In this document: positions 1 to 9,400 of the stretch, one piece after another
How the letters are laid out: every line of letters starts with the position of its first letter
Numbering within the stretch: the first letter of the stretch is position 1
Virus record (IMG/VR): IMGVR_UViG_3300042355_000615
Coordinates: 1 to 32,526 of that record
Source: a virus
DNA length: 32,526 bases
Reading direction: 5' to 3' (one strand)
Position numbers and translations under genes: made by a program
Notes under the pieces: generated by a model
Database searches by the model: none
Told to the model about the DNA's origin: nothing
What the model saw: the letters and a program-made list of their open reading frames with translations, nothing else

Positions 1-780
1 GCTACGGATACTATTCCAACTAGTGATTTTTCTAGTGCTGCAATATTTAGTATTGGAGGTATTGATGGTACTAACGGTACTAACGGTACTAACGGTACTA
101 ACGGTACTAACGGTACTAACGGTACTAACGGTACTAACGGTATTAATACAGCTACTATAGCACTGTATGCTAAAAATACTAGTAGTACTGCTGCTCCAGC
201 CGCTTTTAGCGGAGATTTTACTTATACCTTTAGTACAGCAACACTAACTGGTGGTACACTTAATGGATGGAGTACTACTGCTCCTGCTATAGTTAAGGGA
301 GACTACTTATGGGTTAGATATGCTGTAGCTGCTAGTAATACTGCTACGGATACTATTCCAACTAGTGATTTTTCTAGTGCTGCAATATTTAGTATTGGAG
401 GTATTGATGGTACTAACGGTACTAACGGTACTAACGGTACTAACGGTATTAATACAGCTACTATAGCACTGTATGCTAAAAATACTAGTAGTACTGCTGC
501 TCCAGCCGCTTTTAGCGGAGATTTTACTTATACCTTTAGTACAGCAACACTAACTGGTGGTACACTTAATGGATGGAGTACTACTGCTCCTGCTATAGTT
601 AAGGGAGACTACTTATGGGTTAGATATGCTGTAGCTGCTAGTAATACTGCTACGGATACTATTCCAACTAGTGATTTTTCTAGTGCTGCAATATTTAGTA
701 TTGGAGGTATTGATGGTACTAACGGTACTAACGGTACTAACGGTACTAACGGTACTAACGGTACTAACGGTACTACCACA
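1..780 (+). repeat. Direct repeats (342 and 306 bp units) with 9-bp (Gly-Thr-Asn) tandem tracts
   Basis: The same DNA unit begins at 1, 343 and 649, the last copy being partial. By eye the non-tandem parts are identical base for base. The units differ only in the number of the 9-bp repeat ggtactaac: eight copies at 67-138, four at 409-444 and six at 715-768. All changes are multiples of nine, so the reading frame of the tail-tip protein is kept. The window starts inside a unit, so more copies may lie upstream. Confidence 0.95.
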
Positions 781-3123
781 AAAATTATATTAGTTTATAA
801 AAGATCTACTACTATTGCACCCCCTACCGTTCCTGCTACTCCTAGTGGGGGCTCTATAGATTATGCAACAGGTGCAGTAACTGCTCCAAGTGGGTGGTCA
901 ACTAGTGTTCCAACAGGTACTGGTATAGTTTATGTATCAAAAACTACTATAACTTATAATGTTACTTCCGGTACTGCAACTCTTTCAGGATGGTTAAGTG
1001 CTGTACCTAATACTCAGATTTTAGATAATGGTGCAACTTATACATATGATGAAATTAGTCATACTAGTGCATATACTCCTAATATTCAAACTATAACTAT
1101 ATATACTAAAACTTCAAATAATGGAAATATTCCTAATACTCCTTCCGGAGGACAAATAGTATTAGGAGCTATAGGTATAAAACCAACAGTAACAGTACCT
1201 ACCGGTTGGTATTTAAACAAATCTCTTCTAGAACAAGGCAATAGTACCCAGAATATAATATGGACTTCTAGTGTTACTATTGTATCTCAAAGTGATATTA
1301 CTACATATACTACCCCAGCTTGGAGTGCTCCTTTATATGAGTACATTCCTCAAGGACAGCTAGGAACTACTAGAGTATTTAGTAAAATACCAGTATTTGC
1401 TGTAGGTAACCAAGGAAAAGTATATAAATCAATTAATGGATTTGGACCAACCGGTTTTCCTACTATTACTACAGTAGGATCTAGTGGAAATACATTTTTT
1501 AGTATAGCTGCAGATACTAGTGCACAAAAAGTCTGTGTTGTAGGCAACACAAGCTCAAGTGTAGGTATAATATGGAGAAGCCTAGACGGCGGAACTACTT
1601 GGACACAAGTAACTGGTCTACCTGTAAGTACAACAAGATTTACTGATATAATATATTCAAGTGTTTTACAGTTATTTATAGTAGTAGGTAGAGGTGGTAT
1701 AATATTAACAAGTACTGATCTTATTACTTGGACACAACGAACTAGTGGAACTACTCAAGATTTAAATAAAATTGCTGTTGAAGGAGAAACGTCTGGATTA
1801 ATACATGTTGTAGGAAACAATTCTACAGTAGTTACTAGTGGGGATGCCATAAACTGGACTAGTACAACAATTTCTACTCCTGCTACTCTTGATTTACGAG
1901 ATATTACCTACAGTAAGTCTCGTCAAAGATTTTATATTGCAACTTATCAAGCTACTAATGGTGTAATAAACACAGTTTATTATTTTGAATCTATTAATAA
2001 TTATGAAACTACTACTTGGGTACAATATTCTACTGGAGTAACTGGTAATAGTAAAATTCCTAACAGTATTCAAGCAAATGCAGCCGGTACTATTTTAATT
2101 ACTACTAATTTAGGCACTGTAATTACTTCTACAGATGCAGTAAAGTGGACAGAAAGATCCTTAAGCTCAAATCAGGATCCTCTATATGGATCTACTTGTA
2201 TAGTTAATCAATTTTTTGTGAGCTCAGCAAAAGAAAGGATATATAGTAGTGTAGATGATGGAGCTACGTGGACTACTCCTTTCTTTACTTATTTTGGTAC
2301 CATTAACATATTGAATATATCAACACCTTTTGTAACTCCAGGAAACCTTGGAACTGTACCCTCTACTACAGATATATTTAATGTATTTAATAGGTATACC
2401 CCTCAAAAGGGAGATATAGTTGTAATTGCTTATTCAAACGAATATGCAGCTACACAATATGATGGCACTAATTGGACAACTACAGATAAGTTTATACAAG
2501 GTAACTTAGTAGTAGATGGTACTATTACTACTAATCATTTAGCTGCAAATAGTATATCAAGTGCTAAAATCATAGCTGAAGCTATTACAACTGAAAAGTT
2601 AGCTGCAAATAGTATAACTGCTAATAAAATTGTAGCAAATGAAATTACTGTAGATAAAATAAATAGTAATAGTTTAAATGTTACCTCAGGAGCAAAATAT
2701 CATACTACTAATATAGGTAGTCAAATACCTTTTGATACAACTGGTTTTGATTATTATTCAGTAGGTTATGTAAACGCAACAACTCTTGGAAATACAAGAT
2801 GCATAGTTACATTTACAGTAAGTTTACATTCACAAAGTTCATCAACTCCTTCTACTTTTTTTGCAAGAGTATTTCGCGATAGATATGGAGCCACTTTTCC
2901 AGTAGTTATGTCTCCTCAATATCTTTATTGGGACGCTTATACTAATGGAGTACCTACAGGTCTTAGAGGCATATCTTTTACAGTTACTGTTATTGATTTT
3001 GTAACAGAGGCAGGATATCACGAATGGGATTTAGAAATTCTTAAAGTTAATGATGGTAATGCCTTATACAATGCTTCTTATAGTTATTGGATAACAGAAT
3101 TACGAGCCGAAAAATATGTATGA
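1..3123 (+). CDS. Tail-tip / host-specificity fibre protein, C-terminal part (5' end outside the window)
   Basis: Frame 1 reads open from the first base to the TGA at 3121-3123, at least 1040 residues, so the true start lies upstream; the GTG at 2218 is internal. Seen in order: about 102-residue modules joined by (Gly-Thr-Asn)n collagen-like tracts (1-780); two diverged copies of the same module type with PATPSGG and PxGWST signatures (780-1340); a region with five Asp-box/BNR-like motifs such as SLDGGTTW and SVDDGATW (about 1573-2271), suggesting a beta-propeller; a fibre segment of LAANSI/TANKIVANEI repeats (about 2510-2670); and a C-terminal beta-rich domain. The LAANSI-type repeats and Tyr-X-Lys/PSGG modules are typical of lambda J-like central tail fibres. 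It probably contacts the host receptor. A tail-chaperone-like gene follows, overlapping it by 8 bp. The role is inferred from domain style, not from a recognised full-length homologue. Confidence 0.85.
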   Translation, partial: ATDTIPTSDFSSAAIFSIGGIDGTNGTNGTNGTNGTNGTNGTNGTNGINTATIALYAKNTSSTAAPAAFSGDFTYTFSTATLTGGTLNGWSTTAPAIVKGDYLWVRYAVAASNTATDTIPTSDFSSAAIFSIGGIDGTNGTNGTNGTNGINTATIALYAKNTSSTAAPAAFSGDFTYTFSTATLTGGTLNGWSTTAPAIVKGDYLWVRYAVAASNTATDTIPTSDFSSAAIFSIGGIDGTNGTNGTNGTNGTNGTNGTTTKIILVYKRSTTIAPPTVPATPSGGSIDYATGAVTAPSGWSTSVPTGTGIVYVSKTTITYNVTSGTATLSGWLSAVPNTQILDNGATYTYDEISHTSAYTPNIQTITIYTKTSNNGNIPNTPSGGQIVLGAIGIKPTVTVPTGWYLNKSLLEQGNSTQNIIWTSSVTIVSQSDITTYTTPAWSAPLYEYIPQGQLGTTRVFSKIPVFAVGNQGKVYKSINGFGPTGFPTITTVGSSGNTFFSIAADTSAQKVCVVGNTSSSVGIIWRSLDGGTTWTQVTGLPVSTTRFTDIIYSSVLQLFIVVGRGGIILTSTDLITWTQRTSGTTQDLNKIAVEGETSGLIHVVGNNSTVVTSGDAINWTSTTISTPATLDLRDITYSKSRQRFYIATYQATNGVINTVYYFESINNYETTTWVQYSTGVTGNSKIPNSIQANAAGTILITTNLGTVITSTDAVKWTERSLSSNQDPLYGSTCIVNQFFVSSAKERIYSSVDDGATWTTPFFTYFGTINILNISTPFVTPGNLGTVPSTTDIFNVFNRYTPQKGDIVVIAYSNEYAATQYDGTNWTTTDKFIQGNLVVDGTITTNHLAANSISSAKIIAEAITTEKLAANSITANKIVANEITVDKINSNSLNVTSGAKYHTTNIGSQIPFDTTGFDYYSVGYVNATTLGNTRCIVTFTVSLHSQSSSTPSTFFARVFRDRYGATFPVVMSPQYLYWDAYTNGVPTGLRGISFTVTVIDFVTEAGYHEWDLEILKVNDGNALYNASYSYWITELRAEKYV

Positions 3124-3598
3124 TACACCTATAAAAAAATTTACTATATATAATAAATTAACTGGAGAAATAACAGGATTAATTGCAGCTTCTGAATTTT
3201 TAGTAAGTATGAGAGTACAACGAGATCCAAATTTAGAATTTATAGAAGGAGAGTTCTCTCCTGAAATTTATTATTTTAAAAATAATCAATTAGAAGAATA
3301 TACTGAAGAACAAAAAACTAAAAAACAAATACCTCCTGCTCCATTATTTATAGGAACATGGAGTAATGAAACTATGGAATGGATGCCTATACAAGATATA
3401 ACCACATTAAGTCAAGGTATTGTATTAGAGCGTAATAAACTTCTATCAGATACTGATTGGACAGACACTTTATCTGCTAAAAGTAGATTAGGGGAAGACT
3501 TATATAACCAATGGCAAATATATCGTCAACAATTGCGAGATATTACTAATCAACCAAATTACCCTTATCAAGTAACGTGGCCAAATGCTCCTAGTTAG
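3116..3598 (+). CDS. Tail assembly chaperone-like protein (Phage_tail_APC type), copy 1
   Basis: 160 residues. The C-terminal 60 residues carry LLSDTDWTD, then YRQQLRDIT and a final VTWPNAPS, the signature of the Phage_tail_APC family (Pfam PF16778: R..LL..tDW ... YRqaLRdi ... WP). The N-terminal part is a small variable domain with no motif I recognise. The start overlaps the end of the tail-tip gene by 8 bp, suggesting translational coupling. Genes of this family usually sit directly behind tail-fibre genes and are thought to help fibre folding or attachment. A second gene with the same C-terminal domain lies at 19092-19550. A terminator follows 2 bp after the stop. Confidence 0.8.
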   Translation: MYDTPIKKFTIYNKLTGEITGLIAASEFLVSMRVQRDPNLEFIEGEFSPEIYYFKNNQLEEYTEEQKTKKQIPPAPLFIGTWSNETMEWMPIQDITTLSQGIVLERNKLLSDTDWTDTLSAKSRLGEDLYNQWQIYRQQLRDITNQPNYPYQVTWPNAPS

Positions 3599-3600
3599 AT

Positions 3601-3637
3601 AAAAATACCCGACCCTAAACCAGGGCGGGTATTTTTT
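3601..3637 (+). terminator. Rho-independent terminator after the tail-tip operon
   Basis: A G/C-rich hairpin has arms 3601-3616 and 3622-3636, one bulged A (3612) and a 5-base loop, followed by a T-run. It lies 2 bp after the stop of the chaperone-like gene and just before a promoter, so it separates the upstream structural operon from the fibre operon. The A-run on the left side could let it act on both strands. Confidence 0.88.
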
Positions 3638-3640
3638 ACA

Positions 3641-3669
3641 TTGACAACTTTATGCTCTTGTGTTACAAT
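3641..3669 (+). promoter_or_regulatory. Near-consensus sigma70 promoter with extended -10
   Basis: TTGACA at 3641-3646 matches the -35 consensus exactly. After a 17-bp spacer, TACAAT at 3664-3669 differs from TATAAT at one base and is preceded by TGT, an extended -10. Transcription would start near 3676, about 75 nt before the coding region at 3751. It reads into the fibre and lysis genes. It is the only promoter in the window that I can support this well. Confidence 0.82.
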
Positions 3670-3671
3670 AG

Positions 3672-3750
3672 TTGAAAATGTCCGTTTCAAAACTAAAATT
3701 TTCAAGGAGCCAAACCTTTTAGGCTACTGCACGGAAAGAAAGGGTAAAGA
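3672..3750 (+). promoter_or_regulatory. Leader with alternative inverted repeats
   Basis: Just downstream of the promoter, TTGAAAAT (3672-3679) can pair with ATTTTCAA (3698-3705), or its first six bases can pair with TTTCAA (3685-3690); the two pairings exclude each other. The first arm spans the expected start site, so it could instead be an operator. A weaker short stem, AGCC/GGCT, follows at about 3709-3726. A purine-rich stretch (gaaagaaaggg) precedes the start codon at 3751. No known riboswitch class was recognised. Confidence 0.4.
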
Positions 3751-4104
3751 ATGTTAGAAATATCAGAACAAGTCATTCAAGTCTTGGGCCTTATTGCTAT
3801 AGCCGTTGTAGCCGCATTTTTTGGCATCCAGCAGCTAATAAAAAATTGGAAAGCAACTCAAGCAGAGTCGGGAATTATACAAATTATGCACCGAGAGCTA
3901 GAGCGAATGGGTGAGCAGAATACTAAACTAAGCCTAGAGCTTGGTAGACTACACGAGCAGATTATAGCCCTGAACAGGGAACTAGAAAAGCTTACACTCG
4001 AAAACCAACGCTTACAGGTTGAGGTAGTTGCACTAACAAATGAAGTCGGTATATTTAAACGACTAGCAAAACAAGGAGCATACCTAGATGCAACAACCAG
4101 CTAA
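3751..4104 (+). CDS. Small membrane-anchored coiled-coil protein
   Basis: 117 residues. Residues 8-30 form one hydrophobic segment (VIQVLGLIAIAVVAAFFGI). From about residue 45 to 105 there is a heptad pattern of Leu and Ile in a Glu/Lys-rich helix (LSLELGRLHEQ, LEKLTLENQRLQVEV), a leucine-zipper-like coiled coil. This predicts an inner-membrane protein with an oligomerising helical domain. It is the first gene after the promoter and overlaps the next gene by 17 bp. It resembles small membrane/coil proteins found near phage lysis or tail genes, but I do not recognise a family. Spanin-like or superinfection-exclusion roles are possible and unproven. Confidence 0.75.
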   Translation: MLEISEQVIQVLGLIAIAVVAAFFGIQQLIKNWKATQAESGIIQIMHRELERMGEQNTKLSLELGRLHEQIIALNRELEKLTLENQRLQVEVVALTNEVGIFKRLAKQGAYLDATTS

Positions 4105-4687
4105 AATTAATTATAAAGTGTATCAGGGTGCAACCTTTCAAGAAATTTATCGTTGGGAATCGCAAACAAAAGTTTACACACCCATCTCACAAATTTCTCG
4201 GAGTGCGCCTTGTGTAATAACTACAACTACTGCATCAAACATTCCCATTGGCTGGCGATTTCGTGTGGCCGGTGCGGGTGGAATGAAAGAGATTAATAGT
4301 GTGGGTGAGGATAATTGGTATATAGCTACTGGGGTTAGTGGTACGCAAATTACCATAAATCAGGTAAATAGTTTGAGTTATACTCAGTACACCAGTGGCG
4401 GAGTAGTAGAGTATAATGACTGGGTTGGACTAAACAATCTTACAGCACGTATGCAAATTCGTGAAACTGTTGAAAGTCCTGCCATAATATATCAGTGCGG
4501 AACCCAAACCGGTGAAATTGTCCTTGATCAAGTCTACAAAACAATTACTATAACTATTCCTGCCGGCATAACCGAAGATTTTACTTTTGAAACTGCTGTA
4601 TATTCTGTAGAATTAGTAGATCAACAAGGTAGAGTAACTCCTTTCTTAACAGGTAATTTAGTACTAGTTAAGGAGGTAACCCGATGA
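4088..4687 (+). CDS. Conserved phage structural protein of the YxGxTF...TARMQIR type
   Basis: 199 residues, beta-strand-rich, with no signal peptide or membrane segment. The order of motifs, YQGATFQEIYRW near the N terminus, LTARMQIRETVE, then GEIVLDQVYKTITITI, VYSVELVDQQGRVTPFLTG and a terminal KEVTR, matches a small family often found in tailed phages near baseplate or fibre genes and usually annotated only as hypothetical or structural. About 70 residues (roughly 38-110) appear inserted between the YxGxTF strand and the RMQIR strand. The start overlaps the upstream gene and the stop overlaps the next start (ATGA). A virion-surface or baseplate adaptor role is an inference. Confidence 0.72.
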   Translation: MQQPAKINYKVYQGATFQEIYRWESQTKVYTPISQISRSAPCVITTTTASNIPIGWRFRVAGAGGMKEINSVGEDNWYIATGVSGTQITINQVNSLSYTQYTSGGVVEYNDWVGLNNLTARMQIRETVESPAIIYQCGTQTGEIVLDQVYKTITITIPAGITEDFTFETAVYSVELVDQQGRVTPFLTGNLVLVKEVTR

Positions 4688-4950
4688 CAACTACAGTAGT
4701 CGTAGATAAAAATACTACAGTAACTATACGGGAACAAACAGTAAATACTGTAGTTGTACGAGACCAAACTCCCAGAACTGTTATAACCGGTATAATGGGG
4801 CCTCCTGGAAAAACTACAGTAAGTGGCCTAGAAGATGTTGATGTAACCTCTTTAAATCCCGGAAGTATACTAGTATACAATACACAAACTCAAAAATGGA
4901 TTTCAACTACCTTGCTGAATCAACAAACAGTTGATTCAGGCCAATATTAA
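4684..4950 (+). CDS. Short conserved phage structural protein with GPPG motif
   Basis: 88 residues. The Val/Thr-rich N-terminal half ([24 protein letters not shown]) leads to [13 protein letters not shown], a single collagen-like turn. The C-terminal half, [16 protein letters not shown] then [11 protein letters not shown], matches a segment repeatedly found in phage fibre and appendage proteins. It is probably a small virion adaptor made together with the preceding protein: the genes share ATGA, and the start has a perfect Shine-Dalgarno (aaggaggt, about 4670-4677). Its function is unknown. Confidence 0.75.
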   Translation: MTTTVVVDKNTTVTIREQTVNTVVVRDQTPRTVITGIMGPPGKTTVSGLEDVDVTSLNPGSILVYNTQTQKWISTTLLNQQTVDSGQY

Positions 4951-4961
4951 AAGGGACAAAA

Positions 4962-6383
4962 ATGGCTTCTATTATTAGAATTAAACGTTCAGAGGTAGCT
5001 GGAAATCCAAGTGTTCTAGCTGCAGGCGAAATGGCCTACTCTGGATTAGTTAATAACGATTCAAATGGCGGTGACCGCCTATACATTGGTATGGGTAACG
5101 AAAATAATGGTAACGCTGTTAATCACGTAGTAATTGGTGGTAAATACTTTACTGACCTACTAGATCATACACGTGGTACACTAACAGCTAGTTCTGCCAT
5201 TATCGTTGATGCAAATAAAAAGATCAATGAACTACTAGTAGATAATATTACAATAGATGGTAATAGCATCACTAGCACTGATAGCAATGGTAATATAAAT
5301 ATTACTCCAGACGGTACCGGTATTACCATAATTAAAAATATTTATACCGATGCCAGCACTAGTCTTGCTGAGTATATCTACGACACTGTAGGTGGAGCAA
5401 TTACTGCTGGTACAGGTATTACTGTAACTAATAGTGATCCCGGTAATACTAGTACAATTAGTATCACTGCTACTGGCGTAACAGCTGGAAGTTACGGTTC
5501 TCAAACTGCAATACCTGTACTTACCGTTAATGCACAAGGTCAAATTACTAGTGTTAATACTGAAAATATTGCCACTAACCTAAATATTGCTGGCGGTACA
5601 GGTACTGATGCGGTTGCACTACTCACTGATACCTTAACATTTACAGGCGGTACTGGCGTTACTACTGCAGTTACTAATAATACAGTAACTATTAGCATAG
5701 GTCAAGCTGTTGGTACTACCAGTGATGTAACGTTTAATAATGTTACAGTAAATGGTCAATTAAGCAGTGATGATATTACAGCTGCAAATATTAGTGTAGC
5801 AGGTAATGCTACTATTACTGGTAATCTTACTGTTCAAGGTACTACTACCACTGTAAATAGTACGGCCGTTGCAATTACAGATATTAACATTGAACTAGCC
5901 AAAGATGCTACAACTGCTGCTCAAGCTAATGGTGCTGGTTTAACAGTAACAGGAGCTGGTGCAACACTTACTTATACCAGTGCAGATGATCGCTGGAATT
6001 TAAACAAAAACTTAGTAGTTACAGAAGTTATTGGTAATAGTGCTACAACTACTAAATGGAAAACAGCCCGCGACTTAAGCCTAACTGGTGATGCTACTGC
6101 TACTCTAGTAGGCGTAGATGGTAGTGCTGCAGTAAGCGCTGCAATTACCCTAGCTACTGTTAATGCAAATGTTGGTAGTTTTGGCGATGGTTACACAGTA
6201 CCTACAGTAACAGTTAATGCCAAAGGCTTAGTAACTGCAGTAACCACAACAGCAATTCCAACTGCAACTGCAGCAGCAACTAGCGGTGCAGCTACACTAG
6301 GCTTAGCAAAATTTAATAGTGCAAACTTTACAGTTGACAGTGGCTGGGTAACTATAAGTGTAGTTGAAGGCGGAAGTTATTAA
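4962..6383 (+). CDS. Phage fibre/structural protein, cyanophage-like modular type (473 aa)
   Basis: 473 residues, Thr/Asn/Ala/Gly-rich and beta-strand-rich. The N terminus, [20 protein letters not shown] followed by DRLYIGMG, is the entry domain common in cyanophage and T4-like fibre proteins (xIRxKRSxVxG ... LxxGExA). Middle repeats such as [20 protein letters not shown] and [17 protein letters not shown] follow, then [11 protein letters not shown]. That last module recurs in the next gene (about 8840-9110). The C terminus repeats [14 protein letters not shown] strands. It is likely a trimeric fibre or sheath of an appendage. A ribosome-binding site (aaaagggac) lies before the ATG. No catalytic motif was seen. 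Confidence 0.8.
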   Translation: MASIIRIKRSEVAGNPSVLAAGEMAYSGLVNNDSNGGDRLYIGMGNENNGNAVNHVVIGGKYFTDLLDHTRGTLTASSAIIVDANKKINELLVDNITIDGNSITSTDSNGNINITPDGTGITIIKNIYTDASTSLAEYIYDTVGGAITAGTGITVTNSDPGNTSTISITATGVTAGSYGSQTAIPVLTVNAQGQITSVNTENIATNLNIAGGTGTDAVALLTDTLTFTGGTGVTTAVTNNTVTISIGQAVGTTSDVTFNNVTVNGQLSSDDITAANISVAGNATITGNLTVQGTTTTVNSTAVAITDINIELAKDATTAAQANGAGLTVTGAGATLTYTSADDRWNLNKNLVVTEVIGNSATTTKWKTARDLSLTGDATATLVGVDGSAAVSAAITLATVNANVGSFGDGYTVPTVTVNAKGLVTAVTTTAIPTATAAATSGAATLGLAKFNSANFTVDSGWVTISVVEGGSY

Positions 6384-6392
6384 AAGGTAGTT

Positions 6393-6408
6393 TTTTAACT
6401 ACTAGTAC
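6393..6408 (+). other. Short hairpin between two fibre genes
   Basis: In the 46-bp gap between the two fibre genes, GTAGTT and AACTAC flank four T bases, a perfect 6-bp stem. There is no clean T-run after it, so I do not call a terminator. It could be an RNA processing or stability element. Positions are approximate by a few bases. Confidence 0.3.
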
Positions 6409-6429
6409 AAGTCCTTTTTAGGAAACACT

Positions 6430-9400
6430 ATGGCTAGATTAATACTTAAAAAATCAGCGGTTATTACCGATGGTGCACCAAAACAACCTGCGCCAGGCGA
6501 CCTTGAGTACGGTGAGCTTGCCCTTAACTATGCAGTTGGTACACTCTACTACAAAAAATCTGATAATACAATTGGTGCTATTGGCGCAGGTGCTTCACCT
6601 GGCAACGGCACCCTGACACTCCAGGCTCAGGCGGGCCTAACTAACACTAGTGTTTCCATTGGTACAGGTACAGGATTTAGTGCTAATACTGCAACTAATA
6701 CAACCTATCAAGTTAATGTTGGTCCAGCACTAAGCGCACTAGCCGGCACCATGACAGGTGCAGGTAGTGGCTTTTTACGCAAGTCGGGTGCTGATACTTA
6801 TGAGGTAGATACTAATACGTACGCTACTGCAAGTAGTTTAGTTAATTACTTGCCGCTTGCTGGTGGCACCATGACTGGTGCTATTAATATGAGTGGGACC
6901 CAAACTCTTACCCTTGCTGGTTTTGCGGGTATTGAGTACTACAATACTGCTGGTACTTGGGAAGTCTATATTGGTACTGAAAATAACACCGGCAATGTAC
7001 GGTATAATTCTAGACAGGGTACACATACTTGGTATGCAAATGGAACTTCTATAGGTTCTTTAGCCTCAACAGGTCTTAGTATTGCTGGAACCTTAACTTT
7101 ACAAGGTAATAGACTAGGTATTAAAAATACTGCTATTACCGCTGGCATAGACAGCGTAGCAGGATGGGCTTACGACAGCACATTTAGTGTTGCTAATCCA
7201 GTTGATATATTCTTTAAACCAGACGGTTTAATAATGTATCTAGCGTTTGGTACTTCAATTACCCAGTATAATTTGTCAGTTGCATGGGATATCACCACAG
7301 CAGTAGCAGGCTCAACATTTTCAATGTCACTAATTGACGTTAGTACATTAGGATTGTTTATTAGTCCAGATGGTACTAAGATGATAACCTCTGGTAACAG
7401 TGGAGTTGTTATTGCCAACGGTTCAGGTGTTGCAGGCGAAGATAGAGCTTACTATTTTACCTTAGGTACACCTTGGGATGTAAGCACCGCAACATTAGTA
7501 AGTTCAATACGATTTGCCATAGGTGATGCAGGTGGTATTCCAGCAGCAATGACTGCACCACAGGCGGTAGACTTTAAGAATGATGGTACAATAATGTACA
7601 TCATAGATTCAACTACTGATGCTGTGCATCAGTTTGCGTTGAGTTCGGCATATAATGTTGCAACGGCAACCTGGACTAAACAATTTAGTGTTAGTGGCCA
7701 AGAAAGCGGCCCAACTGGTCTGAGATTTAACACTGCTGGTACACGCATGTACGTATACGGTAGTACCGGAGACGACGTAAATGAATATAGATTGGGCACA
7801 GCGTGGGACATTGCCACTGCTGTATTTTATGATAAATTCTACACAGGTTGGTTTGAACCTACTCCAACCGGTATATACATTAACGAATCTGCTAACGTAG
7901 CATTCTTATGCGGATCTAGTGGTGATGTAGTATTAAAATTCCGCACAGATCGTCAGGCAGTAGAGATTGACGCAGAAACTACTACCAGTAAAATTGAACT
8001 TGCTGGCAACACGAGAGTTACAAATAACTTTTACGTTAACGGACGTACAGTACTTGAAGGTCGAGTTGACACCCTTGGAGATCTTGTTATCGGGGGTGAT
8101 ATTACAGTTCTTGGTAATGATTTAGTTGTTGGTTCTGCTACGAGTAGTGCGACATTATTCTCTGGATTAACGTCGGGTGCTTTAAGCATCGCTACCAGCG
8201 AAACAACTGGTGCAATTACTGTAGGCGGAACAGCAGCCACTGGTGTAATCACCGTCGGTCAGTCCACAGTTAATCAGACTTTAAACTTATCATCGGGTGC
8301 TACTACCGCAGTTTCGACTAAAGTTATTAATATTGGTACCGCCGGTCTTGCAGGTTCGACTAGTACAATTAACATCGGATCAACAGTTTCGGGAGCACTG
8401 GGTGTTACTACAATAGGTGGAACACAAACTATAATTAGTTCTACTACTTCTGCTGTTTCAACTACTACTGGTGCGCTACGGGTAACTGGTGGAGTGGGTA
8501 TTGGTGGAAATTTACATGTTGGCGAAACTATAACTTCAGGTGGTGGCACCTTAACTGGTGATTTAATTATTAATTCATCAGGATTAGCAACTAGTCCAGC
8601 TTTACGAATTAACCTATCAGATTCTGGTAGTGCATTCTTACATGCTCAAGAATCTATTGCAGCAAATTTAACTGCTGATCAATCAATAATACATGTATTA
8701 GGAGTAGCAGCTAGTACAAAAAATGCTGGATATATTGGTTATAAGTACAGTGGTACTGCTGGTTCTAATAATAATTTATTAACATTTGGACATTGGGGTT
8801 CCGATCATCTAATGACATTAGATGGGGGCGGTAATTTAATTATTACAGGCAATTTAACTGTTAATGGTACAACTACCACAATTAATTCAACCACAGTAGC
8901 TATTGATGACCTAAACCTACAACTAGCCACAGATGCGCCTACAGCAGCTGCAGCAAATGGTGCAGGTATTAGTATTGGTGGTGCAGGTGCAACCTTTACC
9001 TATACCAGCGCTGATGATCGCTGGAACTTAAATAAGAATCTTAATGTTGGTACAGTATATGGTGCACTAAGTGGTAATGCTACAACTGCTACTACACTTC
9101 AAACTGCTAGAAATATTAATGGTACTAGTTTTAATGGAAGTGCTAATATTACTACAGCCAATTGGGGTACTGCTAGAGATATTACAATAGGCGGAACTTC
9201 TAGGTCTGTAAATGGTAGTGCTGCCGTTACTTGGTCTATTGCAGATCTAGTATTGCCCGATGGAGCTGAAAGAACTAAGCAATGGGTAGTTGCTGCAAAC
9301 GGAGCACAGGGACGTCGACATACAATCGGTAGAGTATACGGTACTCCAAACCATTGGATAAATACGTGGCAAAATATTCGTATAAAAATAGTTCAAGAAG

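Noticed and set aside
1-780. CRISPR array or non-coding satellite
   Set aside because: The repeats are in frame, code for Gly-Thr-Asn and repeat modules, and lack unique spacers between short palindromic repeats.
1350-1550. Leftward reading frame of 66 residues
   Set aside because: It lies antisense to a repeat-rich fibre gene with few stops; no ribosome-binding site or motif.
2218-3123. A 301-residue gene starting with GTG at 2218
   Set aside because: The frame is open from position 1 through this point and the domain pattern (Asp boxes) crosses it, so the GTG is internal to the larger protein.
8031-8549. Leftward frames of 73 and 91 residues under the giant fibre
   Set aside because: Their Val/Pro/Thr-rich sequence is the antisense of Thr/Gly/Val repeats; no sign of independent coding.
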